Assembly: GCF_000376565.1 (NCBI RefSeq)
Contig: NZ_BARG01000031.1
Coordinates: 294,195 to 358,194, forward strand
Direction of reading: 5' to 3'
DNA length: 64,000 nt
Source of the DNA: Streptomyces hokutonensis
GTDB lineage: Bacteria; Actinomycetota; Actinomycetes; Streptomycetales; Streptomycetaceae
Positions 6,465-14,710 of this stretch are shown here, piece after piece (position 1 is the stretch's first letter; each line of letters begins with the position of its first letter). Under the pieces are notes generated by a model. The model worked only from the letters and a program-made list of their open reading frames with translations. It was not told the origin of the DNA and searched no databases. Both the position numbers and the translations under genes were made by a program.

Positions 6465-7955
6465 ATGGGTCAGCCCGTACCGATACCCGACCCGTCCGGC
6501 ACCACCGGGCGGACCCCCTTGCGGGACCGGCTCACGGTCCCGGTGCTGGCCTTCGGCGGGATCCTGATGGCGGTCATGCAGACCGTGGTCGTCCCCCTGC
6601 TGCCGTCCCTGCCCCGGCTGACCCACTCCTCCGCGGGCGCCGTCTCCTGGATGGTCACGGCGACCCTGCTCTCCGGCGCCGTCCTCACCCCCGTACTCGG
6701 CCGGGCCGGCGACATGTACGGCAAGCGAAGGGTCCTGACGGGCGCACTGAGCCTGATGACCGTCGGCTCGGTCATGTGCGCCCTGTCCTCCGACATCCGC
6801 GTGCTCATCACGGCCCGCGCCCTCCAGGGCGCCGCCTCCGCCGTCGTACCCCTGTCGATCAGCATCCTGCGGGACGAACTGCCGCCGGAACGCCGGGGCA
6901 GCGCGGTCGCGTTGATGAGTTCCACCGTCGGCATCGGCGCCGCGCTCGGACTGCCCCTCGCCGCACTGATCGTGCAGTACTCCAACTGGCACGTCATGTT
7001 CTGGGCGACCGCCACCCTCGGCGCGATCGGCGTCTCGGCGGTCTGGTGGGCGGTGCGCGAGTCGCCCGTGCGGGAACCCGGCCGCTTCGACGTGCTCGGC
7101 GCGCTCGGACTCGCCGCCGGGCTGGTGTGCCTGCTCCTCGGCGTGTCCCAGGGCGGCCAGTGGGGATGGGGCAGCCCGCGGATCCTGGGGCTGTTCCTCG
7201 GCGCGGTCGTCGTACTCGCGCTCTGGTGGTGGCAGCAGCTGCGCACCCAACTGCCGCTGGTGGACCTGCGGTTGGTGTCGCGGCCCCGGGTGGGCCTGTC
7301 CCATGTCGCGGCCCTGCTGACCGGCTTCGCGTTCTACGCCAACTCCCTGGTCACCGCCCAACTGGTGCAGGCGCCCAAGGCCACCGGGTACGGGCTCGGA
7401 CTGTCGATCGTCGAGACAGGACTGTGCCTGCTGCCCGGCGGCATCACGATGCTGCTGCTCTCACCCCTCTCGGCCCGGATCTCCGCGGCCCGCGGCCCGC
7501 GGATCACGCTCGCCATCGGGGCCGCGATCATCGCGCTCGGCTATGTGGTGCGCATCGCCGACAGCCACGACCTGTGGACGATCATCCTCGGCGCGACCGT
7601 CGTGGCCACCGGCACCACCTTCGCCTACTCGGCGTTGCCCACCCTCATCCTGCGCGCCGTGCCGGCCGGCCAGACCGCGTCCGCCAACGGCGTCAACGTC
7701 CTGATGCGCACCATCGGCCAGGCCGTCTCCAGCGCCGTGGTGGCCGCCGTACTCGTGCACCACACCAGCCTGATCGGCGGACGCCCGCTGCCCACGCTGC
7801 ACGGATACCTGATGGCGTTCGGCATCGCCGCCGTGGTCGCCCTGATCGCCTGCGCGACGGCGCTCACCATCCCCGGCGACGCCACGCCCGACAAGGCGCG
7901 GGGCACGGACGGCCGTACCCGGGGCGCGCGGGACGAGGCGCTGGAGGGAGCATGA
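6465..7955 (+). CDS. MFS drug/proton antiporter, DHA2-like (14 TM)
   Basis: A 496-aa major facilitator with about 14 hydrophobic segments. Motif A is visible after TM2 (GRAGDMYGKRRVL) and the exporter motif C-like segment appears near GIGAALGLPLAALI. The length and layout match the DHA2 family of drug exporters such as EmrB and QacA. ATG 6465 is chosen because GGAG precedes it by 7 nt; an upstream GTG (6447) has no ribosome-binding site. The gene is preceded by a double inverted-repeat operator and coupled by ATGA to a TetR gene, so a TetR-controlled efflux pump induced by its own substrate is likely. The substrate is unknown. Confidence 0.88.
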   Translation: MGQPVPIPDPSGTTGRTPLRDRLTVPVLAFGGILMAVMQTVVVPLLPSLPRLTHSSAGAVSWMVTATLLSGAVLTPVLGRAGDMYGKRRVLTGALSLMTVGSVMCALSSDIRVLITARALQGAASAVVPLSISILRDELPPERRGSAVALMSSTVGIGAALGLPLAALIVQYSNWHVMFWATATLGAIGVSAVWWAVRESPVREPGRFDVLGALGLAAGLVCLLLGVSQGGQWGWGSPRILGLFLGAVVVLALWWWQQLRTQLPLVDLRLVSRPRVGLSHVAALLTGFAFYANSLVTAQLVQAPKATGYGLGLSIVETGLCLLPGGITMLLLSPLSARISAARGPRITLAIGAAIIALGYVVRIADSHDLWTIILGATVVATGTTFAYSALPTLILRAVPAGQTASANGVNVLMRTIGQAVSSAVVAAVLVHHTSLIGGRPLPTLHGYLMAFGIAAVVALIACATALTIPGDATPDKARGTDGRTRGARDEALEGA

Positions 7956-8542
7956 GGGCCGTGAGCACCCCACCCGCCGCGTCCCCGTCCCCGCCCGCAC
8001 GCCGGGACGCCGAGGCGACCAAGGCGGCCATCCTCAGGGCGGCCCGCTACCTTCTCGCCCGGAACGCGCACGCCGACATCACCCTCAAGGCCGTGGCCGA
8101 ACGCGCCGGTGTCAGCGCCCCGTTGATCCTCAAGTACTTCGGCAACAAGGAAGCCCTCTTCGCCCGCGTGATGTCCTTCGAGTCGGACGCGGAGGCCCTG
8201 CTCGACGCCCCGCTCGACGAACTCGGCCGCCACATGGTCCGGCACGTCCTGGTCAGCCAGCGCGAGCGGGGCGCCGACCCGCTGCTGCGCATCGCGTTCG
8301 CGCCCCTCCAGGGCGACCACGGCGACATCCTGCGCGTCAACTTCCGCGCCCAGGTGGTCGACCGCCTCGCCGAACGGCTCCCCGACCCCGACGCCGGCCT
8401 GCGCGCCGAACTGGCCGTCTCCACCGTCCTCGGCCTCGGCGTGATGTACGGCATCGCACGCGGCACCCGGCTGCGCGAGACCGCGACGGACGTCATCGTG
8501 GACCGCTACGGACCCACTGTGCAGGCCCACTTGGACTCCTAG
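7952..8542 (+). CDS. TetR-family regulator of the MFS pump
   Basis: A 196-aa TetR-type repressor. The N-terminal helix-turn-helix is clear: TKAAILRAARYLLARNAHAD, ITLKAVAERAGVSAPLILKY, FGNKEALF. The C-terminal ligand domain is not diagnostic. It starts within the stop of the MFS gene (ATGA overlap), so both are made from one message, and the palindromes at 6397-6438 are the obvious target, giving negative autoregulation of the whole unit. Its stop shares CTAG with the stop of the convergent gene at 8539. Confidence 0.9.
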   Translation: MRAVSTPPAASPSPPARRDAEATKAAILRAARYLLARNAHADITLKAVAERAGVSAPLILKYFGNKEALFARVMSFESDAEALLDAPLDELGRHMVRHVLVSQRERGADPLLRIAFAPLQGDHGDILRVNFRAQVVDRLAERLPDPDAGLRAELAVSTVLGLGVMYGIARGTRLRETATDVIVDRYGPTVQAHLDS

Positions 8543-9462
8543 GCGTACCGGCGAGCCCTGCGGTACTGCCGGGCCAGGACACCCAGCGTGGCGAACACCG
8601 ACGGTCCCGTGTCGCGCAGCAGGACCCTGCCCCCTGCGCGTCGTACCGCGCCCAGTCGCAGTTCCTGGACGGCGAGCAAGGCGTCGAGGAACGGCCGGTG
8701 TTCCGCCGCGACCAGCGCGGGAAGCGCACGGCAGTCCACGAGCGTGGTCCCGGCGAGGTCGGCCTGCGCCCGGACCACCTGGTCCAGCGCGGGCACGCAC
8801 GCTTCCGGCCTGCTCCGCAGATCCTCGAACTTCAGCCCGTGCCGGGCGAGTTCGTCCCGTGGGATGCCGATGCGGTCGTTCTCGGCGTCCTCCCGGAGGT
8901 CGGCGAGGAAGTCGCTGCGCTGCCAGCCCTCGATCAGATCCCGGCACCCCTGGACGAACGACTTGTACGTCTCGGGGTCGGCCGGCGCGAGCAGCGACGC
9001 GGTCAGCATCAGGGCGGGCAGCGAGTAACTGTCCACGTACGCCTGGAAGTCGGCCTCCGTCTCGAAGCCGGTCCAACTCGCGTCGACGGGAGCGCCGTCG
9101 AGGAAGGCCCGCACCCGGGCCGCCATGTCCGGGTGACGGCGAACGGTGTCCCAGAGCGCCAACAGGCCGTCCTGCTCGGGTGGTTCGGCGCTCTCCAGGG
9201 CCGCCGAGGTCCCGGCGTCCCAGGCGGAGAGGGCTGCCTCCCGCGCGTCCACGTCACCGGTGTCGATCAGTTCGTCGGTCGTGTGCATATAGGCCACCGC
9301 GGCGACGACCGGCGGATGCAGCTCCGCCGGCAGCAACAGCCGTACCGCCACGTACTCGTGCAGCGCGAACCTGCGGACGATCCCGCGCTGGATGTCGTAG
9401 GCGTGCCGCAGTCGCGGATCGGTGATGCCCGCCTTCGTCAGCGCGGTCGGCCAGCTGGTCAC
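8539..9462 (-). CDS. Squalene/phytoene synthase family protein
   Basis: A 307-aa all-alpha isoprenoid synthase of the head-to-head type. Both Mg-diphosphate motifs are present: DELID in HTTDELIDTGD and D-L-R-E-D in SDFLADLREDAENDRIGIP. These are the places where squalene and phytoene synthases bind two prenyl diphosphates. No desaturase, cyclase or second synthase accompanies it, so the product cannot be named. The start is GTG 9462 with GGGAGAG upstream. Its 3' end overlaps the convergent TetR stop by 4 bp. The cholesterol oxidase gene lies upstream on the same strand, 42 bp away, so co-transcription is possible. Confidence 0.82.
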   Translation of the reverse strand: MTSWPTALTKAGITDPRLRHAYDIQRGIVRRFALHEYVAVRLLLPAELHPPVVAAVAYMHTTDELIDTGDVDAREAALSAWDAGTSAALESAEPPEQDGLLALWDTVRRHPDMAARVRAFLDGAPVDASWTGFETEADFQAYVDSYSLPALMLTASLLAPADPETYKSFVQGCRDLIEGWQRSDFLADLREDAENDRIGIPRDELARHGLKFEDLRSRPEACVPALDQVVRAQADLAGTTLVDCRALPALVAAEHRPFLDALLAVQELRLGAVRRAGGRVLLRDTGPSVFATLGVLARQYRRARRYA

Positions 9463-9504
9463 AACTCTCCCTGTGTCAAGATCTCCGACACAGCCTAGTC
9501 AGTG

Positions 9505-11232
9505 CTAGCCGAACAGCCGGTCCAGGAAGGCATTCCCGAACACCCCGTGTGGATCGAGCCGGTCGAAGGTCCCGGCCGCCTGCCCCCACACCGACTCCCC
9601 GAACGAACCCGGGACCGCCGTCCCCAGCACCTCCTCGTCGCTCCACGCGGCCTCGTCGGTGTAGGCCCAGCCCTTCGACCACTCGACCCGGGTGCCGTCG
9701 AACGAGCGGAACAGGAACTGCTCCAACTCCCGCAGGAACTCCTCCGCGTACGGCGTGCCGGGCAGTGTCAGGACGTCCAGCCAGACGGCCGTGTCCCACT
9801 CGGGGTGCTCGGCGCTCGGGCGCAGCGCGGAGAGCAACGGGGCGCGGGCGCCGGTGAGTTCGGAGTCGGCGGGGTGGTCGAGGCCGGTGACTCTGATCTC
9901 GACGGTGCCGTTGACGGGGAACCGGCCGAGCGCGGCGTACGCGGCGAGCCGCTCCCGGTAGAACTCGGTGAACTCGTGCACCACCCGCTGCACTTGGGCG
10001 CGTGCGGTGAGCACCGCGTACCCGTTGGCGGTCTCCCGCAGTGTCGTCGGCCTGACGTAGAGCAGTGTGTTCTTCGACGGCCCCCAGATGTCCGCCGACA
10101 GCGTCGCCGTCAACCCCACTGCAGCCACGTCGAGTTGGGCGTTGCCGAGCACCGGCGCCAGATACCACGCGCCGTCGGACAGGATCCGCCCGACGAGATC
10201 CGCGACCACCGTCGGCACGTTGTCGGAGAACGGATAGTTGTACGGCGACGTCACGCGCCGCGAGGTCAACGGCCGGGTCGGTGCGACGCTCCACACCTTC
10301 AGCCAGGGGAACTCGGTGAACGCGAACCAGATCGCCTCGGCCCGCCCGGCCTCGTCCAGGAAACTCGCGAAGGTACGCCCGTCGGACCCGGGCGCCGCGA
10401 AGAGCTCGGTGGCCGGGATGTCCGTACGGCTCAGGCACCGCAGATTCGCGTTCGCCCCCACCCGCAGCACGACCTCGGTGACCAGTGAACGCCCCAGATG
10501 GGTGAGCAGCGCCGCGCAGTCCGCCTCGTCGCGGGTGTAGGTCCGCAGGACGTACGCGCCGGTGTCCGAGTCCCACACCACCGCCGTCAGCGACAGCACC
10601 AGATTGCTGAGCGACCCGAACGTGTGCCCGGCCGTCCGCTCCTCGCCGTCAGCCGGTACGGCCGTGCCGTGCGCGTCGATCGCCAGGGCGCCGCCGAGCG
10701 TCAGATCGCCGGGTGCGGGCGCCGCGGTGAGACCGAGACCGTGCCCCTCCAGATAGGTGAGCAGCGCCTCCAGGGTGACCCCGGTGCCGGCCCGGACGGC
10801 CGAGGCGGAGTCCAGGGTGAGGCCGGTGAGGTGCGGGGCGGTGTCGACCAGCAGCACCGGCGCGTCCGACGCCGTACCGGACTCGATCGTCAGCGGTGAC
10901 CAGCCGTGCGAGGAGCCGCGGGCGCGGACCCGCCAGCCGTGCTGCCAGGCCCAGTTGACGACGGACACCACCTGGCCGGCGTCGGTCGGCGCGCACGCCC
11001 ACAACCCGTCGGCGGTGATCTCGCCGACCCAGTTCCGGTACGCCGAGCGGTAGAGGTCGACCTCGGCCGGGAAGTCCGGCAGCTCGGCCGCGGCGAGAGC
11101 CGGATCGGCCGTCAGGAGGACGGGTACGGCGGCCAGCGCGGCCGCAGAGAGGAGGAAGCCACGACGGGTCCAGGGAGCGGAACTGCCGTTCCCCGACTGG
11201 AGGTTGTTCGCCACATGATCGGTCACGCGCAC
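9505..11232 (-). CDS. Type II cholesterol oxidase (VAO family), Tat-secreted
   Basis: A 575-aa precursor. WTRRGFLLSAAALAAVP at 21-37 is a twin-arginine signal. The mature part follows the Brevibacterium-type (type II) enzyme closely: FPAEVDLYRSAYRNWVGEI, RARGSSHGWSPLTIE, APGDLTLGGALAIDAHG, SPYNYPFSDN, EWSKGWAY and DPHGVFGNAFLDRLFG. H109, in SSHGW, is where type II enzymes link FAD covalently. The family oxidises cholesterol and isomerises it to cholest-4-en-3-one, releasing peroxide. The start codon is uncertain (GTG 11232 or 11226; neither has a good ribosome-binding site). It is divergent from an aldo/keto reductase gene. Confidence 0.88.
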   Translation of the reverse strand: MRVTDHVANNLQSGNGSSAPWTRRGFLLSAAALAAVPVLLTADPALAAAELPDFPAEVDLYRSAYRNWVGEITADGLWACAPTDAGQVVSVVNWAWQHGWRVRARGSSHGWSPLTIESGTASDAPVLLVDTAPHLTGLTLDSASAVRAGTGVTLEALLTYLEGHGLGLTAAPAPGDLTLGGALAIDAHGTAVPADGEERTAGHTFGSLSNLVLSLTAVVWDSDTGAYVLRTYTRDEADCAALLTHLGRSLVTEVVLRVGANANLRCLSRTDIPATELFAAPGSDGRTFASFLDEAGRAEAIWFAFTEFPWLKVWSVAPTRPLTSRRVTSPYNYPFSDNVPTVVADLVGRILSDGAWYLAPVLGNAQLDVAAVGLTATLSADIWGPSKNTLLYVRPTTLRETANGYAVLTARAQVQRVVHEFTEFYRERLAAYAALGRFPVNGTVEIRVTGLDHPADSELTGARAPLLSALRPSAEHPEWDTAVWLDVLTLPGTPYAEEFLRELEQFLFRSFDGTRVEWSKGWAYTDEAAWSDEEVLGTAVPGSFGESVWGQAAGTFDRLDPHGVFGNAFLDRLFG

Positions 11233-11276
11233 ACGCTAGGTGGGAGTTGACACGAGTAGGCAGCCTGTCGAACTGG

Positions 11277-11302
11277 TTCACCCGTGTGAGTGAAAGATTC
11301 AC
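11277..11302. promoter_or_regulatory. Possible operator with alternating TTCAC/GTGAA half-sites
   Basis: Three half-sites alternate in the gap between the oxidase and reductase genes: TTCAC (11277-11281), GTGAA (11290-11294) and TTCAC (11298-11302). The half-site matches the core of the operator at 6397-6438. The link to any regulator is speculative. Confidence 0.3.
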
Positions 11303-11362
11303 AGGTCGCGGCCCGGAGGAGCCCGTTCCGCGCATGTCGGTGCCGGATGACAGACTGACGGC

Positions 11363-12346
11363 ATGGACGAACGTGTAATCGGCAGGTCGCAGCAGCAGGC
11401 ATCCGTCGTCGGGCTCGGCACCTGGCAGCTGGGCGCCGACTGGGGAGACGTCGACGACAAGGAGGCCCTCGCCGTGCTGGAGGCGGCGGCGGAGTCGGGG
11501 GTGACCTTCTTCGACACGGCCGACGTGTACGGCGACGGGCGCAGCGAGCAGACCATCGCCGCCTTCCTGAGCGGCCGGCCCGATCTGCATGTCCTGGTCG
11601 CGACCAAGATGGGCCGCCGCGTCGACCAGATCCCCGAGAACTACGTCCTCGAGAACTTCCGCGCGTGGAACGACCGTTCGCGCCGCAACCTCGGCGTCGA
11701 CCGCATCGACCTGGTACAGCTGCACTGCCCGCCGACGCCGGTCTACTCCTCGGACGAGGTGTTCGACGCCCTCGACACCCTGGTCGCCGAGGAGCGCATC
11801 GCGCGGTACGGCGTCAGCGTCGAGACCTGCGAGGAGGCCCTCACCGCGATCGCCCGGCCGAACGTGACCAGCGTGCAGATCATCCTCAACGCGTTCCGCA
11901 TGAAACCCCTGCTCCAGGTGCTCCCGGCCGCCCAGGAGGCGGGCGTCGGCATCATCGCGCGCGTGCCTCTCGCCTCCGGCCTGCTGTCCGGGAAGTACAC
12001 CAAGGACACGGTCTTCCCCGAGAACGACCACCGCACCTACAACCGCCACGGCGAGGCCTTCGACCAGGGCGAGACCTTCTCCGGCGTCGACTACGCGACG
12101 GGCGTCGAGGCCGCCGCCGAGTTCTCCGCCCTCGCCCCGGAGGGATACACCCCGGCCCAGCTGGCCCTGCGCTGGATCATCGACCAGCCCGGTGTCACGT
12201 CGGTGATCCCCGGCGCGCGCTCACCCGAACAGGCCCGCGCCAACGCGGCGGCGGCCAGGCTGCCCGCCCTGTCCGAGGACACGCTCACCTCGATCCGGGA
12301 CCTCTACGACCGCCGGATCAAGGACCAGGTGGAGGGCCGCTGGTAG
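11363..12346 (+). CDS. Aldo/keto reductase
   Basis: A 327-aa NADPH-dependent oxidoreductase of the AKR superfamily. The catalytic tetrad is visible: Asp and Tyr in DTADVYGDG, Lys in VATKMGRR, His in LVQLHCPP. The C-terminal cofactor segment VIPGARSPEQARANAAA is also standard. Such enzymes reduce aldehydes and ketones; the sequence does not fix the substrate. It starts at ATG 11363 and is divergent from the cholesterol oxidase gene, which may or may not be functionally linked. No adjacent regulator is seen. Confidence 0.88.
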   Translation: MDERVIGRSQQQASVVGLGTWQLGADWGDVDDKEALAVLEAAAESGVTFFDTADVYGDGRSEQTIAAFLSGRPDLHVLVATKMGRRVDQIPENYVLENFRAWNDRSRRNLGVDRIDLVQLHCPPTPVYSSDEVFDALDTLVAEERIARYGVSVETCEEALTAIARPNVTSVQIILNAFRMKPLLQVLPAAQEAGVGIIARVPLASGLLSGKYTKDTVFPENDHRTYNRHGEAFDQGETFSGVDYATGVEAAAEFSALAPEGYTPAQLALRWIIDQPGVTSVIPGARSPEQARANAAAARLPALSEDTLTSIRDLYDRRIKDQVEGRW

Positions 12347-12370
12347 GCCGCAGTTCCGTTTGAAGGGTCT

Positions 12371-12392
12371 GCGGTCCGGTTACACGGACCGC
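12371..12392. terminator. Hairpin abutting the DUF6328 start codon
   Basis: A perfect 8-bp inverted repeat (GCGGTCCG 12371-12378, CGGACCGC 12385-12392) ends directly at the ATG of the next gene. It could terminate the aldo/keto reductase message or act as an operator or translation block for the DUF6328 gene. No ribosome-binding site is visible between stem and start. Confidence 0.45.
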
Positions 12393-12890
12393 ATGACTCA
12401 GGAGGAAGATCGGCGGACGGGGCGCGACGAGTCCGAGGACGAGAGAGCGGACCGGATGTGGGGCGAGCTCATCCAGGAGGTCCGGGTCGCGCAGACCGGC
12501 GTACAGATCCTGTTCGGGTTCCTCCTCACCGTCGTCTTCACCCCGAAGTACGCCCAGCTGGAGCACGCGAACCAGGTCCTCTACGTCGTGACCGTCGTCC
12601 TCGGTGCCACCGCCACCGGAGCGCTGATCGGCCCGGTGTCCCTGCACCGCCTGGTCTCGGGCCGGAGCGTGAAACCCCAGGCGGTGCGCTGGGCGTCCCG
12701 GCTGACCTTCGTCGGGCTCGTCCTGCTGCTCGCCACGATGACGGCCGCGCTGCTGCTGGTTCTCAGGGTTGCGACCCACGACGCGTATGTGCCCTGGCTG
12801 GTCGCCGGGGTGGTCACCTGGTACCTGCTGTGCTGGTTCGTATTGCCACTGTGGGCGAGACAGCGCGATACGACTCGACCGGGCCGATGA
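12393..12890 (+). CDS. DUF6328 family membrane protein
   Basis: A 165-aa protein. An acidic N-terminus is followed by RMWGELIQEVRVAQTGVQILFGFLLTVVF, the hallmark of DUF6328, and four hydrophobic segments (about 50-65, 72-92, 110-130 and 137-157). The family is common in actinomycetes and has no known function. The ATG abuts a perfect hairpin and has no visible ribosome-binding site, so translation may be leaderless or controlled. Its last 77 bp overlap the 3' end of the convergent DUF2238 gene. Confidence 0.8.
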   Translation: MTQEEDRRTGRDESEDERADRMWGELIQEVRVAQTGVQILFGFLLTVVFTPKYAQLEHANQVLYVVTVVLGATATGALIGPVSLHRLVSGRSVKPQAVRWASRLTFVGLVLLLATMTAALLLVLRVATHDAYVPWLVAGVVTWYLLCWFVLPLWARQRDTTRPGR

Positions 12891-13515
12891 CCCCGAGCCG
12901 CGCCATCTGCCGGTCGTGGACGCGGCTGAGCACCAGCACCGAGACCGTGGCCCCGATCAGCGCGCAGAACATGTCCCACTGCGTGTCCCACACATCCCCC
13001 TGGGTCGCCAGAAAGGCGTCCGCGCCGTGTCCGCCGATCACGGCCGCCGCCCACTCGAACAGCTCGAAGAGCGCGCTGAAGGCGAGGCACGCGCACACGG
13101 TCAGCGGCGCCAGCCAGCGGCTGCCGCGCAGCGGCGAGGTGCGGGTGAGCAACTCCCGTACCAGGACCGCCGGTACGAAGCCCTGCATGAGGTGGCCGAA
13201 ACGGTCGTAGGGATTCCGGCTGAGCCCGAACGTGTCCCGGACCCAGTCGCCGACCGGCACCTGCGCGTACGTGTAGTGGCCGCCCACGGCGAGAACCAGC
13301 GCGTGCGCGGCGAGCAGACAGCACAGGAGGCCGGTGAAGGGGAAGCGGCGCCAGGTCAGGACGATCACCGGGAGTCCAACGAAGACCCACACGGTCTCCA
13401 GGAACCAGGTCGTGCGGTCGTGCGGATGCCAGGCGGAGACGGCCATGCCGACGATCACCAGCGCGACCATGGCGGCGGGCAGCCGGCGCCGCGGCGCGGA
13501 AGCTGGAACGGACAC
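12814..13515 (-). CDS. DUF2238 (YjdF-like) membrane protein
   Basis: A 233-aa polytopic membrane protein with the DUF2238 signatures YDRFGHLMQGFVPAVLVRELL, FELFEWAAAVI and GDVWDTQWDMFCALIGA. About six transmembrane helices are visible; function is unknown. GTG 13515 is chosen because GGGAG precedes it by 7 nt. Both this site and the GTG lie inside one arm of a 19-bp perfect inverted repeat (13509-13554), so the message could be self-occluded. The 3' end runs 77 bp into the convergent DUF6328 gene. Confidence 0.85.
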   Translation of the reverse strand: MSVPASAPRRRLPAAMVALVIVGMAVSAWHPHDRTTWFLETVWVFVGLPVIVLTWRRFPFTGLLCCLLAAHALVLAVGGHYTYAQVPVGDWVRDTFGLSRNPYDRFGHLMQGFVPAVLVRELLTRTSPLRGSRWLAPLTVCACLAFSALFELFEWAAAVIGGHGADAFLATQGDVWDTQWDMFCALIGATVSVLVLSRVHDRQMARLGVIGPVESYRAVSPTVAIRTSTAGTR

Positions 13516-13554
13516 GATGGGGCTCCCTTGTCGTGGGGAGCCCCATCGTGTCCG
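13509..13554 (-). promoter_or_regulatory. 19-bp perfect inverted repeat over the DUF2238 ribosome-binding site
   Basis: The arms CGGACACGATGGGGCTCCC (13509-13527) and its exact complement (13536-13554) are split by an 8-nt loop. On the minus-strand RNA the 3' arm holds both GGGAG and the GUG start of DUF2238. It lies 27 bp past the stop of the gene at 13582, so it may be that gene's terminator, a translational switch, or both. There is no U-tract. Confidence 0.7.
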
Positions 13555-13581
13555 AAGGCCGAAGCCGCTACATGAGTACGG

Positions 13582-14613
13582 CTACTCAGCCGGAGTGGTG
13601 CTCTTGCGCAGCGCGGTGAGGCAGCTGTCGATGGCCTGCTGGAGTTCCTCCAGACGCTTGACCATGTCGTCCTCGTAGAAGTCCTGGGCGTCGTCGAAGG
13701 TCAGCTCCTCGAACACCTTCGTGGCCTTCTGGAGGCTGCTGTAGAACTTCGTCCGCCGCTCCTGGACGCGCAGTTCGGGGTCGGCCTCCACCGTCTCGAC
13801 GACCAGGTTCTTCATGGTGTCGTAGGCCTCGGTGGCCCACTCGCCGGTGTCCTCGCCCTCCTCGAGCTCGTCGAGCAGCGACAGGTGCCGCTCCGCCTCC
13901 TGGCGTACGTCGAGGGGCGCGTCGACGGTCTGTCCTGCGGGGGTCTTGATCTGGCCCGACTCGGCGATCTGGCGGACGTAGCCGATCCGGTCCGCCGAGC
14001 GGCTCTCCGTCGCGACGGCCTTCTTCAGGTCGTCGGTACGGACCACGTCACGGGCCAACTCGGCCTGCAGCTCGGGGTCTTCGCGCACCCGGTCGAGCAG
14101 CGCCTGACGGGCCGCCCGGGCGGTGGACGGGTCGGCGAGGATCGCGGCGCGCAGCGCGGTGGGGTTCTCCGCGACCTCCAGGGCCTTGGTGGGGCGGATG
14201 CCTTCGGCCTCGGCGGCCTCGGAGATGGCGGTGCCGCGCTCGGAGGTGGCGGAGGAGCGGGAGACGTAGTAGTTCAACCACACGTCGGCGTCCGGGAGTT
14301 CGACCTCCTGGCCGGGGGCCAGCTCCTCGAACTGCGGTACGAGACCGTCGTCCGCGGCCCGGTCCCAGGCCTTGTAGTAGCGCATGACGCGCTCGGGGGA
14401 GCAGTCGGCGAGTTCGGCGAACTCCTTCGCGGAGACCTTCGGCGTCTCGTCCGCGCTCTGCCCGCCGGGCCGTACGCTGCGCGCCACCTTCAGGCCGAAG
14501 GCCCAGCCGCCGGTGCGGGCGTAGGCTCCGAACTCCTGGGCGTCCCGGGCGACGAGGCCGGCGTCGTCGAGGGCGGTGAAGGACGTCTCGGCCTGGTCGA
14601 TCACTACGGTCAA
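13582..14613 (-). CDS. Uncharacterised protein with N-terminal HTH-like segment
   Basis: A 343-aa soluble protein I do not recognise. Residues 52-90 (KVSAKEFAELADCSPERVMR, then YYKAWDRAADDG) have the spacing of a helix-turn-helix. The middle is helical and Ala-rich (RAARQALLDRVREDPELQAE). The C-terminal third is strongly acidic with heptad-like leucines (LEEGEDTGEW, DDMVKRLEELQQAID), suggesting a coiled coil. The start is TTG 14613 with AGGAGA 8 nt upstream. It follows the pseudokinase gene by 97 bp on the same strand. It may be a DNA-binding or partition-like protein; no function is claimed. Confidence 0.7.
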   Translation of the reverse strand: MTVVIDQAETSFTALDDAGLVARDAQEFGAYARTGGWAFGLKVARSVRPGGQSADETPKVSAKEFAELADCSPERVMRYYKAWDRAADDGLVPQFEELAPGQEVELPDADVWLNYYVSRSSATSERGTAISEAAEAEGIRPTKALEVAENPTALRAAILADPSTARAARQALLDRVREDPELQAELARDVVRTDDLKKAVATESRSADRIGYVRQIAESGQIKTPAGQTVDAPLDVRQEAERHLSLLDELEEGEDTGEWATEAYDTMKNLVVETVEADPELRVQERRTKFYSSLQKATKVFEELTFDDAQDFYEDDMVKRLEELQQAIDSCLTALRKSTTPAE

Positions 14614-14710
14614 GGCGGACTCTCCTGGGCTTGAGATGAGGCACGGTGCGAACAGGCAGCCTATATCCACCCATTGCCGCTGGTTTGAGTGCCCGGCCCT
14701 CGCGTCGCCG

